Positions 9,485-18,102 of a DNA stretch of 64,000 bases are shown here, piece by piece (the first letter of the stretch is position 1; each line of letters begins with the position of its first letter). The notes beneath the pieces were generated by a model, which saw only the letters and a program-made list of their open reading frames with translations, made no database searches and was not told where the DNA came from. The DNA is from Streptomyces sp. TRM70350 (GTDB lineage: Bacteria; Actinomycetota; Actinomycetes; Streptomycetales; Streptomycetaceae), in contig NZ_JAHUXH010000011.1 of assembly GCF_019219825.1 (NCBI RefSeq), positions 62,001-126,000 on the forward strand, given 5' to 3'. A program made the translations under genes and the position numbers.

Positions 9485-10624
9485 GTGGACAGCAAGGTGT
9501 CAGGGGCAAGGCAGGCCGTGCGCGAGGCCCGCAGGATCGTGGTCAAGGTGGGTTCCTCGTCGCTGACCACTGCCTCCGGCGGGCTGGACGCGGACCGGGT
9601 CGACGCGCTCGTCGACGTCCTGGCCAAGGCTCGCAGCGGGGGGGAGAAGGAGATCGTGCTGGTCTCCTCGGGTGCCATCGCCGCCGGGCTCGCCCCGCTG
9701 GGCCTGCGCCGCCGCCCCAAGGACCTCGCCCGCCAGCAGGCCGCCGCCAGCGTCGGCCAGGGGCTGCTGGTCGCCCGCTACACCGCCTCCTTCGCCCGCT
9801 ACGGCGTCCGCGTCGGCCAGGTGCTGCTCACCTCCGACGACATGAGCCGCCGCGCCCACCACCGCAACGCCTCCCGCACCCTGGACAAGCTCCTGGCCAT
9901 GGGCGCCCTCCCGGTCGTCAACGAGAACGACACCGTCGCCACCGACGAGATCCGCTTCGGCGACAACGACCGGCTCGCCGCGCTCGTCGCCCATCTCGTC
10001 CGCGCCGACCTGCTGGTCCTGCTCTCCGACGTGGACGGCGTCTACGACGGCGACCCCAGCAAGCCCGGCACCTCGCGGATCACCGAGGTGCGCGGGCCCG
10101 CGGACCTCTCCGGTGTCGAGATCGGCAGCGCCGGGAAGGCGGGCGTCGGCACCGGCGGCATGGTCACCAAGGTCGAGGCCGCCCGGATCGCCGCCGCCGC
10201 GGGCATCCCCGTCGTCCTCACCAGCGCGATCCACGCCGCCGACGCGCTGTCCGGCCAGGACACCGGCACGTACTTCCACCCCACCGGCAAGCGCTCCGCC
10301 GACCGGCTGCTGTGGCTGCAGCACGCCTCCGCGCCGCAGGGGGCGTTGACGCTGGACGACGGTGCCGTACGCGCGGTCGTGGAGCGCCGCACGTCGCTGC
10401 TGCCGGCCGGGATCGCCGCCGTCGAGGGCGAGTTCGGCGCGGGCGACCCGGTCGAACTGCGCGACGGCAGCGGGCGCGCCGTGGCGCGCGGGCTGGTCAA
10501 CTTCGACGCCAAGGAGATCCCGCAGCTGATCGGCCGCTCCACCCGGGAGCTGGCGCGGGACCTCGGCCCGGCGTACGAGCGTGAGGTCGTCCACCGGGAC
10601 GATCTGGTGATCCTGCACCACTGA
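9485..10624 (+). CDS. proB: Glutamate 5-kinase
   Basis: First step of proline biosynthesis: ATP-dependent phosphorylation of glutamate to glutamyl-5-phosphate in the cytosol. The amino-acid kinase domain is clear (RIVVKVGSSSLT near residue 18, VLVSSGAIAAG, NENDTVATDEIRFGDND for substrate and Mg binding, LLSDVDGVYDGDP, GTGGMVTKVEAA). A C-terminal PUA domain follows from about residue 285 (RTSLLPAGIAAVEGEFGAGDPVEL). The 379-aa length is normal for kinase plus PUA. Start is GTG without an SD. The next proline gene, proA, lies downstream past one conserved unknown gene. Confidence 0.97.
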   Translation: MDSKVSGARQAVREARRIVVKVGSSSLTTASGGLDADRVDALVDVLAKARSGGEKEIVLVSSGAIAAGLAPLGLRRRPKDLARQQAAASVGQGLLVARYTASFARYGVRVGQVLLTSDDMSRRAHHRNASRTLDKLLAMGALPVVNENDTVATDEIRFGDNDRLAALVAHLVRADLLVLLSDVDGVYDGDPSKPGTSRITEVRGPADLSGVEIGSAGKAGVGTGGMVTKVEAARIAAAAGIPVVLTSAIHAADALSGQDTGTYFHPTGKRSADRLLWLQHASAPQGALTLDDGAVRAVVERRTSLLPAGIAAVEGEFGAGDPVELRDGSGRAVARGLVNFDAKEIPQLIGRSTRELARDLGPAYEREVVHRDDLVILHH

Positions 10625-10796
10625 GCACCACTGAGCACCTTGGCGCGCGGCCGAAGCACGGCCGAAAACGGGGGGAACGCCCCGCAAAAGCCCCCGCCCT
10701 GAGGTGGACGTTCCGCAAAACCGCCCCGCGATCCCCCGGGGGCCTGCTCAACTTTGTCCAGAGGCACGCACTGGCACTGCATGAAGGAGGCCGCCG

Positions 10797-11243
10797 GTGA
10801 GACGAGTGCGCCCCGGGGCAGCGTCCCGCGCGGCAGGTACCGAGCGCGCCCTCACGAGCGTCGCCGCCGGTGACCGCTACACGGGCGAGGAGCCCGAGGA
10901 CCTGCCCAGGCTGTGGCACATCACCCTCAGCGTCTCCGGCGACGCGGCCCCGCTGAAGGAGGTCAGGCGCGCCCTGGAACAGCTCGCCCACGACCACCCC
11001 TTCCTGCTGACCAGCAGATACGCCGAGGACCACGCGGAGATCCGGTACTGGGAGGAGGCCCGCGACCTGCACGACGCGGCCGCCGTCGCGCTGCGGCTGT
11101 GGGGCGAGCACCGGCAGAGCGCTGGGCTCCCGCCCTGGGAGATCGTCGGCCTGGAGGTCATCGACCGGGCCACCTACCACCAGCGCATCTCCGAGGGCTA
11201 CGGCCCGCCGCCCGCGTCCCCCGTCGGCGTCCACCCCTTTTGA
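10797..11243 (+). CDS. Conserved hypothetical protein between proB and proA
   Basis: 148 residues; GTG start with an excellent SD (AAGGAGG, 6-nt spacing). The protein is soluble with a mixed alpha/beta pattern (RLWHITLSVSGDAAPLKEVRRALEQLAHDHPFLLTSRY; then WEEARDLHDAAAVALRLW; WEIVGLEVIDRATY). No catalytic motif is recognised. I recall an equivalent small gene at this position in other Streptomyces chromosomes, which suggests a conserved neighbour, but a role in proline metabolism is not shown. Confidence 0.85.
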   Translation: MRRVRPGAASRAAGTERALTSVAAGDRYTGEEPEDLPRLWHITLSVSGDAAPLKEVRRALEQLAHDHPFLLTSRYAEDHAEIRYWEEARDLHDAAAVALRLWGEHRQSAGLPPWEIVGLEVIDRATYHQRISEGYGPPPASPVGVHPF

Positions 11244-11303
11244 GGGTCTTGCGCACGTGTCTCGGGGTTTGGGATGAGCGCTGGACCGTCCCGCGAGGCG
11301 CAC

Positions 11304-11309
11304 TACCCT
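11304..11309 (+). promoter_or_regulatory. -10 hexamer TACCCT of proA, leaderless start
   Basis: TACCCT ends 6 nt before the ATG at 11316 and no SD is present. A weak -35 (TGGACC, 11282-11287) sits 16 nt upstream. This also argues for 11316 over the in-frame ATG at 11274. Confidence 0.55.
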
Positions 11310-11315
11310 TCCCTC

Positions 11316-12602
11316 ATGACCACGCTTTCGCCGTACGACTCCATGACCCCGGTCACCCGGGCCGCCTACCGTGCCAAGGCCGCCGCCGCCGACCTCGCGC
11401 CGCTGCCCCGGGCCGTGAAGGACGACGCGCTGCTCGCCATCGCGGACGCGCTGGAGGTCCGGACGAGCGAAATCGTCGAGGCCAACGCCAAGGACGTGGC
11501 CAAGGCCCGGGAGGCCGGCACCAGCGAGGCCATCGTCGACCGGCTGACCCTCACCCCGGAGCGGGTCCGGGCCATCGCCTCCGACGTGCGGGACGTGGTC
11601 GCGCTGCCCGACCCGGTCGGCGAGGTCGTGCGCGGCTCGACCCTCCCCAACGGCATCGACCTGCGCCAGGTCCGCGTCCCGCTGGGCGTCGTCGGGATCA
11701 TCTACGAGGCCCGCCCGAACGTCACCGTCGACGCCGCCGCGCTCTGCCTGAAGTCCGGCAACGCCGTACTGCTGCGCGGCTCGGCCTCCGCGTACGAGTC
11801 CAACACCGCCCTCGTCCGGGTGATCCGTGACGCCGTCGGCGGCGCCGGGCTGCCCGCCGACGCCGTGCAGCTGGTGCCCGGCGAGAGCCGCGAGAGCGTG
11901 CGTGAGCTGATGCGCGCCCGGGGCCTGGTCGACGTACTGATCCCGCGCGGCGGGGCCTCGCTGATCCAGACGGTGGTCCAGGAGTCCACGGTCCCGGTGA
12001 TCGAGACCGGCACCGGCAACTGCCACGTCTACGTCGACGCCCACGCCGACCTCGACATGGCGATCGAGATCCTGATCAACTCCAAGGCCCAGCGGGTCAG
12101 CGTCTGCAACGCCGCCGAGACGCTGCTGGTCCACCAGGACATCGCGGCCCAGTTCCTGCCGCGCGCCCTGGACGCCCTCGCGGAGGCGGGGGTGACCGTG
12201 CACGCCGACGAGCGGGTGGCGGCGTACGCCAAGGACTCCAAGGCGACGGTCGTCGAGGCCACGGCGGAGGACTGGGAGACCGAGTACCTGTCGTACGACA
12301 TCGCCGCCGCGGTCGTGGACTCCCTCGACAAGGCCGTCGAGCACATCCGGCTGTGGACCTCCGGCCACACCGAGGCCATCGTCACGACCTCGCAGGCGGC
12401 CGCCCGCCGCTTCACCCAGCTGGTCGACTCCACGACGGTCGCGGTGAACGCCTCCACCCGTTTCACGGACGGCGGCCAGTTCGGTTTCGGCGCGGAGATC
12501 GGCATCTCCACGCAGAAGCTGCACGCGCGCGGCCCGATGGGGCTGCCCGAGTTGACCAGCACGAAGTACATCGTCACCGGGGACGGGCACGTACGGCGCT
12601 AG
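11316..12602 (+). CDS. proA: Glutamate-5-semialdehyde dehydrogenase (gamma-glutamyl phosphate reductase)
   Basis: Second step of proline biosynthesis: NADPH-dependent reduction of glutamyl-5-phosphate to glutamate semialdehyde. Hallmarks of the ALDH-like ProA family are present: LGVVGIIYEARPNVTVDAA, LRGSASAYESN, IPRGGASLIQTVVQ, ETGTGNCHVYVD and the catalytic-cysteine segment RVSVCNAAETLLVH, with the C-terminal NASTRFTDGGQFGFGAEIGIST. From the ATG at 11316 the protein is 428 aa, typical for the family; the longer form adds 14 unlikely residues. Confidence 0.96.
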   Translation: MTTLSPYDSMTPVTRAAYRAKAAAADLAPLPRAVKDDALLAIADALEVRTSEIVEANAKDVAKAREAGTSEAIVDRLTLTPERVRAIASDVRDVVALPDPVGEVVRGSTLPNGIDLRQVRVPLGVVGIIYEARPNVTVDAAALCLKSGNAVLLRGSASAYESNTALVRVIRDAVGGAGLPADAVQLVPGESRESVRELMRARGLVDVLIPRGGASLIQTVVQESTVPVIETGTGNCHVYVDAHADLDMAIEILINSKAQRVSVCNAAETLLVHQDIAAQFLPRALDALAEAGVTVHADERVAAYAKDSKATVVEATAEDWETEYLSYDIAAAVVDSLDKAVEHIRLWTSGHTEAIVTTSQAAARRFTQLVDSTTVAVNASTRFTDGGQFGFGAEIGISTQKLHARGPMGLPELTSTKYIVTGDGHVRR

Positions 12603-12690
12603 GCGCACGACCCCGGCGCGCGCGGCCGGGAGATGTCTTGAGCAGACGGATGAATTTCCATACCGTCTGCCCAAATTGACCCCCCCGGTC

Positions 12691-12696
12691 TACTCT
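12691..12696 (+). promoter_or_regulatory. -10 hexamer TACTCT of first SVVFDE paralog
   Basis: TACTCT lies exactly 6 nt before the GTG at 12703. The second paralog has the same hexamer at the same distance, which supports both calls. Confidence 0.55.
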
Positions 12697-12702
12697 GGTT
12701 CC

Positions 12703-13278
12703 GTGCCGGAGGACGTGGGGGGCACGCCGTTCCCTGACGGCTGGGAGCCCGACGACGACCACGACCGCGGGGTGTCGGACGAAGAGTTCGCCTCCGTGGT
12801 CTTCGACGAGGCCTTCGTACGGGCGGCCGTGGTGCACGAGCCGACCGCTGTCGAACGCCTCCTGGCCGCCGCCCAGGCGAGAGCCGAGGCCTCCGAGACG
12901 GAGGCCCGCCGGGCGCACCGCAGGGGCGAGCGGTACGACGACGGGTACGGCCCCGACGACCACGGCGGTTTCGGCCAGGACCCGGACCTCGACGACCTGG
13001 ACGACACCGAGATCCTCGACCACCGCGACGGCGCGGCGGGGCCGTACGGGAAACAGGTCCGCTGGCACCGGCCGGTCGCCTGGCTGCTCGCCCTGGTGAT
13101 GGGCATCGGCATGGTCGCGCTGGCCTTCGCCGCGGTCTACCGGGGCGCCTCGTCCGGCCGTCAGGACCAGGTCCCGCCGCCCGCCTCGACCGGCCTGGAG
13201 CACGGCACCTCGGCGGCGCCCTCCGCCTCCGCCGACTTCTCCCAGCCGGCTGTCTCGGCGGTCCCGCGCACCCCCTGA
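12703..13278 (+). CDS. SVVFDE-motif membrane-anchored protein, first of a tandem pair
   Basis: 191 residues from the leaderless GTG. The N-terminal part is acidic and cytosolic, with the motif EEFASVVFDEAFVRAAVVHE followed by a helix (AVERLLAAAQARAEASE). After a basic stretch comes one TM helix (WLLALVMGIGMVALAFAAVY, ~residues 126-145) and a short Pro/Ser-rich tail outside. Type II-like topology (N-in) is inferred. The gene just downstream repeats the motif. No enzymatic function is evident; a role as an anchored adaptor or regulator is possible. Confidence 0.75.
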   Translation: MPEDVGGTPFPDGWEPDDDHDRGVSDEEFASVVFDEAFVRAAVVHEPTAVERLLAAAQARAEASETEARRAHRRGERYDDGYGPDDHGGFGQDPDLDDLDDTEILDHRDGAAGPYGKQVRWHRPVAWLLALVMGIGMVALAFAAVYRGASSGRQDQVPPPASTGLEHGTSAAPSASADFSQPAVSAVPRTP

Positions 13279-13377
13279 ACGGCCCCTTCCATAGGGCCGG
13301 GCGGAGGCTTACCGACTTGGTGAGTACCTGTCAGAAGTTGTCGCACAGCGGGGCGTTTACCGGAGCTTGTGGCGACC

Positions 13378-13383
13378 TACTCT
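13378..13383 (+). promoter_or_regulatory. -10 hexamer TACTCT of second SVVFDE paralog
   Basis: TACTCT is 6 nt before the ATG at 13390, supporting leaderless initiation there. An in-frame GTG at 13369 with a weak SD is the alternative. Confidence 0.5.
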
Positions 13384-13389
13384 GAAGAT

Positions 13390-14460
13390 ATGGGCGGGCC
13401 TGGAGACCCACCCGAGGGGACACCCGACGGCGCCCCCAACGGTGCGGAAGACGAATACCGATCCGTTGTGTTCGACGAATCGTTCGTCCGCGCTGCCCCT
13501 CTCCAGGAGTTCTCCGCGCAGGAGCGCATGGCCGACCACGCGCCCGCCGTACGCCGCCGCCCGCCCCAGCGCCGGGGCCTGCCCCGGCAGGCGCTGGTCC
13601 TGGTCCTGCTGATCGCGGTCGCCTTCGGCACCGCGATCTACATGGGCGTACGGCACCCCTACCAGACCCCACAGATCGGCCGGGCCGTCGAACCGCTGCG
13701 GATGACCGTCGTCCCGCTCGCCCCGCACGGCAAGGTCCCCGGCGCCACCGACCCCGAACAGCTGTACGCCAACAGTCCGGCGGCCCAGTTCCGCGTCGGC
13801 GCCGAGGGGATACCGCTGCCGGCGACCCGGCGCACCGCGAACTTCTCGGACGCCCAGGTCGTCACCGCCCTGACCACCGCCAAGGACTACCTCGTCCGCT
13901 CCTCGCTCTACCCCGAGGTGCTCACCGGCGGGCAGGTCAGGCCGGTGCGCGTGCTGCTCGACCCGGAGCAGCTCGGCCAGTTCGACCGGAGTTTCCAGCA
14001 GCCCACCGCCGACGGGCGGCACGCCCCCACCGGCTGGCTGGTCCGCTTCGACCCGACCCGGGCCGAGCTGGCCGACCGCAAGATCCGGGTGCAGGGCTCC
14101 CTGGAGGCCACCGAGGCCGACCCGTCCACTCTCGACGTCACCACGGATCACACGTTCGTGTACGCGCTGCGACCGGCCGGAGCCGACGGGACGGCCGAGG
14201 CGTCCCTGTTCACCGTCCGGCGCGAGCTGCACTTCCGCTTCGACCGCGACGACCTGCGGCTGCACCAGGCCGAGCTGGTCGACTCGTCCCTCCGGGCCGG
14301 ACCGCTCTCCTGCGCCGAGGACGCCGCGAACCACCTGCGCCCGCTGCTCGCCGGTCAGACCCCCAAGGCGGGCGGCCCGGCCGACACGGACCCGTACGCA
14401 CCCCAGGGCACGGCGGCACTGTGCGGGACGCTGGCGGACAGCGCGCAGCCGAAGGCGTGA
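13390..14460 (+). CDS. SVVFDE-motif membrane-anchored protein, second of a tandem pair
   Basis: 356 residues. The N-terminal cytosolic segment carries EDEYRSVVFDESFVRAAPLQ, clearly related to the motif in the preceding gene. A basic stretch (RRRPPQRRGLPRQ) leads into one TM helix (ALVLVLLIAVAFGTAIYMGV, ~70-90). The large C-terminal extracytoplasmic domain (~250 residues) is mostly beta-type by eye (RFDPTRAELADRKIRVQGSL; SLFTVRRELHFRFDRDDL) and has two cysteines near the end. No catalytic motif. The pair likely arose by duplication of the N-terminal module with divergence outside the membrane. Convergent with the M48 gene. Confidence 0.8.
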   Translation: MGGPGDPPEGTPDGAPNGAEDEYRSVVFDESFVRAAPLQEFSAQERMADHAPAVRRRPPQRRGLPRQALVLVLLIAVAFGTAIYMGVRHPYQTPQIGRAVEPLRMTVVPLAPHGKVPGATDPEQLYANSPAAQFRVGAEGIPLPATRRTANFSDAQVVTALTTAKDYLVRSSLYPEVLTGGQVRPVRVLLDPEQLGQFDRSFQQPTADGRHAPTGWLVRFDPTRAELADRKIRVQGSLEATEADPSTLDVTTDHTFVYALRPAGADGTAEASLFTVRRELHFRFDRDDLRLHQAELVDSSLRAGPLSCAEDAANHLRPLLAGQTPKAGGPADTDPYAPQGTAALCGTLADSAQPKA

Positions 14461-14493
14461 GCGGGGGCGCGGCGATGCGGCCCTCGGGCGGGG

Positions 14494-15699
14494 TCAGTCC
14501 TCGTCGCGCGGCGGTTCCTTCGACGCGGAGCCAGTAGAGCCAGTAGAGCCATTGGATCCCGTAGACCCCGTAGTCCCCCCGGTCCCCGTGGTCCCGGTGG
14601 TCCCCGTAGACCCCGTCGTACCCGCGGAGCCCGGCGTACCGCTGGAACCCGCCCCACCCCCCGCAAAGCTGCCGAACCCCCGCCGCACCCGGCTGCCCAG
14701 GTCCCCCGCGCCGCCTGCTATGTCCGTCACCAGCTTCATCAGCGGATCCTTGCTGCTGCGCACCTGCCCCGCGTAGCTCGCCGCCGACTCGCGGAAGGAG
14801 TCGGTGACCGAGGTGTCCTTGTCCTCGCCGCGCCGCGGGTAGTGGCCGTCCATGATCCGCTGGTAGTCGCGGGAGGCGGCCCACTTCTTCAGCTCGGCCG
14901 CGCGGATCGTGGCGAACGGGTGGGAGCGGGGCAGCACGTTCATGATCTTCAGCACGGAGTCGCGCAGGTCGCCGCCCGCCTCGTACTCGTCGGCCTGCTC
15001 CAGGAACGCGTCCACGTTCATCTGGTGCAGATGGTTGCCGCCGGCCATCTTCATCAGGCCGCGCATCGAGGCCTGGAGGTCCTGCCCGACCAGCAGGCCC
15101 GCGCGGTCGGCGGACAGCTCCGACTTGCGGAACCACTCGCGCAGCGCGGTCACGATCGCCATGATCGCGACATTGCCGAGCGGGATCCAGGCGACCCTCA
15201 GGGCGAGGTTGGTCAGGAACAGCAGGATCGTGCGGTACACGGAGTGGCCGGACAGGGCGTGGCCGACCTCATGGCCGATCACCGCCCGCATCTCCTCCTC
15301 GTCGAGCAGCTCGACGAGCCCCGTGGTCACGACGATGATCGGCTCGTCCAGGCCGATGCACATCGCGTTGGGCTGCGGGTCCTGGTTGACGTACATCGGC
15401 GGGACCTTCTCCAGGTCCAGGATGTAGCAGGCGTCCCGCAGCATGTCGTTCAGGTGCGCGAACTGCCGGTCCGAGACGCGCACCGAGTCGGACAGGAACA
15501 GCAGCCTCAGGCTCCGCTCGGGCAGCAGGCCGCTGAGGGCCTTGAAGACCGTGTCGAAGCCGCTCAGCTTGCGCAGCGCGACCAGGGCGGAGCGGTCCGC
15601 CGGGTGTTCGTACGCACGCGAGGAGATCTCCGGGAAGCGCCTGCGCTGCCTGCTCGGCACGCGCTCGTGCCCGCCCTGCTGGTGGCCGTCGTCGGACAT
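14494..15699 (-). CDS. M48 family zinc metalloprotease with Gly/Thr/Ser repeat tail
   Basis: 401 residues from the ATG at 15699, which has GGGGGA about 5 nt upstream; an ATG four codons earlier has none. The zinc site is VIGHEVGHALSGHS (HExxH), with the third ligand expected in the downstream SELSADRAGLLVGQD (ExxxD). Hydrophobic segments flank the active site (TILLFLTNLALRVAWIPLGN). The family includes HtpX-like and peptidase-M48 proteins that degrade misfolded or envelope proteins. The last ~50 residues are a low-complexity GTTGSTGTTG-type tail. Divergent from the disrupted small membrane gene. Confidence 0.88.
   Translation of the reverse strand: MSDDGHQQGGHERVPSRQRRRFPEISSRAYEHPADRSALVALRKLSGFDTVFKALSGLLPERSLRLLFLSDSVRVSDRQFAHLNDMLRDACYILDLEKVPPMYVNQDPQPNAMCIGLDEPIIVVTTGLVELLDEEEMRAVIGHEVGHALSGHSVYRTILLFLTNLALRVAWIPLGNVAIMAIVTALREWFRKSELSADRAGLLVGQDLQASMRGLMKMAGGNHLHQMNVDAFLEQADEYEAGGDLRDSVLKIMNVLPRSHPFATIRAAELKKWAASRDYQRIMDGHYPRRGEDKDTSVTDSFRESAASYAGQVRSSKDPLMKLVTDIAGGAGDLGSRVRRGFGSFAGGGAGSSGTPGSAGTTGSTGTTGTTGTGGTTGSTGSNGSTGSTGSASKEPPRDED
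14527..14632. repeat. Simple-sequence repeat encoding the Gly-Thr-Ser tail
   Basis: About 100 bp of short imperfect units (AGCCAGTAG, CCCGTAG, GTCCCCGTAGACC) inside the 3' end of the M48 gene. Slippage could change tail length. Confidence 0.7.
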
Positions 15700-15823
15700 G
15701 TGGTCCCCCATGTGCGTCGGTGTGCCCTGTGTGCCTTTTGCGATTTCTTGTACGCCCCCGAAGCAAGGCCCAGCCTAGGCGGAGATACCGTGGACGGGCA
15801 GTACGACGAAGGAGTCCCGCACC

Positions 15824-15921
15824 ATGGAGCACATCGCCGCGATCGACTGGCTCAGCGCCGCTCAAGAGCCGGGGGCGGGGAATCTTCTCCGGGTCGTGCT
15901 GATCGTGATGGTGGTGGGTTG
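15824..15921 (+). pseudogene. 5' part of a small membrane-protein gene split by the island
   Basis: Codons 1-32 of a small protein (MEHIAAIDWL, then NLLRVVLIVMVVG) running into a TM helix. At codon 31-33 the frame enters the island and continues as unrelated sequence to 16048. The matching 3' part (GCVLTAWFLLRGYRRKDD) lies at 21988-22047. Joining the two at the shared GTGGGTTG restores a 49-residue single-TM protein with a basic cytosolic tail. Confidence 0.8.
15914..15921 (+). other. Left 8-bp direct repeat of the island (att-like core)
   Basis: GTGGGTTG, identical to 21988-21995. It is followed by the arm GGGGATTTCCC (15922-15932), the near-perfect inverted copy of GGGAAATCGCC at the right end. 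Confidence 0.75.
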
Positions 15922-15959
15922 GGGGATTTCCCTACGAAACGCCATGGAGCCGAAAAGGT

Positions 15960-15998
15960 GGTCCCCGCTCCCGGCCGGGGGGACCGAAAGCGGGGACC
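15960..15998 (-). terminator. Hairpin after the GNAT gene
   Basis: GGTCCCCGCT (15960-15969) pairs perfectly with AGCGGGGACC (15989-15998). It lies ~55 bp past the GNAT stop in the direction of its transcription. Confidence 0.5.
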
Positions 15999-16051
15999 GG
16001 GGAAGCCGCCCAGCACGGGCACGAGGTAACCGGGCGGCGGGTCGATGAGCG

Positions 16052-16618
16052 TCAGTCTTCGGAGAGCCAGCGGAGCATGTAGAGGTACGTCGGCGCCCCG
16101 TCCCACAGGCACGAGCGGCCGACGAGCCGGTACCCAAGCGCGGCGTAGAGGGCCACCGCCGGTTCAGCTTCAGGACGAACCGCGAGCGTGACCCGTTCGG
16201 CAGGGTTGCCGCAGATCAGCGCAGCGTGCAGCGCCCGCGCGAGACCCCGACGCCGATGGGGGGCGCGAATCGCCACCTCCATCACCGCGAACGTCCGCCG
16301 TCCGTCCTCACGGGTGAAGTCGTCGGACAACTCCACGTCAGTCAGCGCGTCCCACCATGGCGTGTCGGAGGCGAGGGGGAGCCCGTAGGCGAAGCCCATA
16401 AGGTGCTCGCCGTCACGCGCGAGCGCGAGGCGGAACCCCTTGTGTTGGCGCTCGCGCTGAAAGCGGGCGATGAAAGCACCCACCTCACGCGGACCCTCTC
16501 CGTACGGAGGTTCGGCGAACACCTCCTCATAGAGCGGGGCGAGGTCATCGAGGAGTCGAGCCGCTAGGCCGGTGTCCGTGATGGTGTCGATGGGGTGCCG
16601 TTCGGCGGCCGTGTCCAC
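16052..16618 (-). CDS. GNAT family N-acetyltransferase (island)
   Basis: 188 residues, GTG start with AAGGAGA upstream. The acetyl-CoA-binding motif A is clear: FAVMEVAIRAPHRRRGLARA near residues 108-127, followed by motif B (AVALYAALGYRLVGR). The acceptor is unknown; GNATs acetylate small amines, antibiotics or protein N-termini. It starts 24 bp after the HTH/TPR regulator on the same strand, so the two likely form an operon inside the island. Confidence 0.88.
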   Translation of the reverse strand: MDTAAERHPIDTITDTGLAARLLDDLAPLYEEVFAEPPYGEGPREVGAFIARFQRERQHKGFRLALARDGEHLMGFAYGLPLASDTPWWDALTDVELSDDFTREDGRRTFAVMEVAIRAPHRRRGLARALHAALICGNPAERVTLAVRPEAEPAVALYAALGYRLVGRSCLWDGAPTYLYMLRWLSED

Positions 16619-16642
16619 GGGTCTCCTTGTTGGTGTCAGCGA

Positions 16643-17932
16643 TCAGGCGTGGGGCGCGAGGCGGGCGAGTTCTTCGCGTGCAGCGGAGAGCGCAAGGCGG
16701 GCGCGGCCAGAGGAGACCTCGGTGAGCAGCGCCTGGCCCTTGCGGATGTGGTGTGCGGCTTCCTCGGCTTCCCCAGAGCGGACGAGCGCGGAGGCCAACG
16801 CGCCGCGCCCGAGCGCTTCGTTGCGGGCGTAGCTGGCTTCGTGTCGTTCGAGCGAGCGCCGTAGCCAATCCACGGCGGCGCCGTGGTGGCCCATCTCCGT
16901 AAAGAGGTGCGCTTGCGCGTGGCACAGCTCCGCAGGCCCGTGGAACGTGGTCCACTCGGGTGCGGGGCGGGTCGCGCGATCCTGCTCGTAGAGATGCACG
17001 GCGTGCGCCAGGGTGGTTCGCGCGGCCGTGTGGTCTCCGAGCGTGGCGAGCGCCCGAGCCTCCCGCGTGGCCAGGATCGAAAGCAGCGTCGGCGGCGCCC
17101 AGGGTTTGGCTCGCTCGGACGCACGACGGGCAAGATTCAGGGCCTCACGTGGGTTGCCTTCGCGCAGGCTCAGCAGCGACGTGGACGCCATGACGAGAAC
17201 GGCCAGGGACGCGTCTCCGAGTTCTTCGGCGCGCTTCTGAGCTTTCGCCCAGGAGCGCCGCGCCGCCGCGCTGTCGCCCGCGTCGAACGCCAGCCAGCCG
17301 ACGTGCTCGGCCGTCTCACCCGCGATGAGGCGCAGTTGCCGCCCGATCGTCTCGGGATAGGTCCCGGTCTTTATGAGACGGTCCACACGGGCGAGGTGGG
17401 CGGCGGCGAGCGGGCCGACGATCGCGCCGCCGTATCGGTCGTCCAGGCCGTAGAGGTTCGCAAGGCCGGTGCGAAGATCGGTCACGGCATCCGTGCCGAT
17501 GCGCAGCTCTGACTCGTCCGCGCGCGGGTCGTCGCGCTGATGGTGCGTCGGCACGGCAGCGCCCAAGGCGGTGCCCCCGGCAGCGTTGAGGAAGGCGCGG
17601 CGGTTCACGGGGTCGGTGGTTCCTTCGAGTGGTGCGGCGTCTGCAACCGGCAGCGGCAAAGCCGTCCTGACGGGGTTGCGGCGGTGCGGGGGGACGTCGA
17701 ATCCGAGTTGTTCCAAGGGCTTGCCGAAGATCGCTTCAAGCACCCGCTGCCGCCCTGGGTGGGGACACGGCGGGTCCGCCGTGCGCCAGCGCTGCACTTG
17801 CCGGGCCGACAGGCGAGGCGACACGCCGACCTCTGCGGCGGCCTTCTCGTACACGGGGATGAAGGCGGCCGGCGTCGACCACCCCAACTGATCGCATAGC
17901 ACCGCGAACGGCGTTTCGGCCGGTTCGATCAC
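16643..17932 (-). CDS. HTH/TPR transcriptional regulator (island)
   Basis: 429 residues; GTG start with AAGGGAGG 6-7 nt upstream. The N-terminus has a helix-turn-helix-like segment (LSARQVQRWRTADPPCPHPG, ~43-62). The C-terminal ~280 residues form helical TPR-like repeats (AEHVGWLAFDAGDSAAARRSW; ALATLGDHTAARTTLAHAV). Between them lies RRAFLNAAGGTALGAAVP, which looks like a Tat signal but is internal; I have seen this in similar Streptomyces regulators. It is divergent from the microprotein operon and is the natural candidate to control both directions of the island. Confidence 0.75.
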   Translation of the reverse strand: MIEPAETPFAVLCDQLGWSTPAAFIPVYEKAAAEVGVSPRLSARQVQRWRTADPPCPHPGRQRVLEAIFGKPLEQLGFDVPPHRRNPVRTALPLPVADAAPLEGTTDPVNRRAFLNAAGGTALGAAVPTHHQRDDPRADESELRIGTDAVTDLRTGLANLYGLDDRYGGAIVGPLAAAHLARVDRLIKTGTYPETIGRQLRLIAGETAEHVGWLAFDAGDSAAARRSWAKAQKRAEELGDASLAVLVMASTSLLSLREGNPREALNLARRASERAKPWAPPTLLSILATREARALATLGDHTAARTTLAHAVHLYEQDRATRPAPEWTTFHGPAELCHAQAHLFTEMGHHGAAVDWLRRSLERHEASYARNEALGRGALASALVRSGEAEEAAHHIRKGQALLTEVSSGRARLALSAAREELARLAPHA

Positions 17933-18060
17933 CGGTGACCTCCCTTACATCGTGCGGCATCCACGGTAACCGCCAAAGGCGCCAACGCGCACGACTCGCG
18001 GCGGCAGAAAAGTCCGGGGAAAAGTCGCGCTCCGGGGTGCACAACGACCACGCGGCGGCG

Positions 18061-18066
18061 TTGACT
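18061..18066 (+). promoter_or_regulatory. Possible -35 (TTGACT) for the microprotein operon
   Basis: TTGACT sits 36 nt upstream of the first gene of the operon; the matching -10 is not obvious. Weak call. Confidence 0.3.
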
Positions 18067-18102
18067 AGGCGTCACAGCCCGCACACGGCCTGGGAGATGA
18101 AC

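Noticed and set aside
10497..12674. 725-aa antisense frame over proA
   Set aside because: Shadow of the proB-proA region with low-complexity Gly/Arg/Val composition.
15824..16048. 74-aa ORF taken as an intact gene
   Set aside because: Its second half is island sequence; the host gene continues at 21988.
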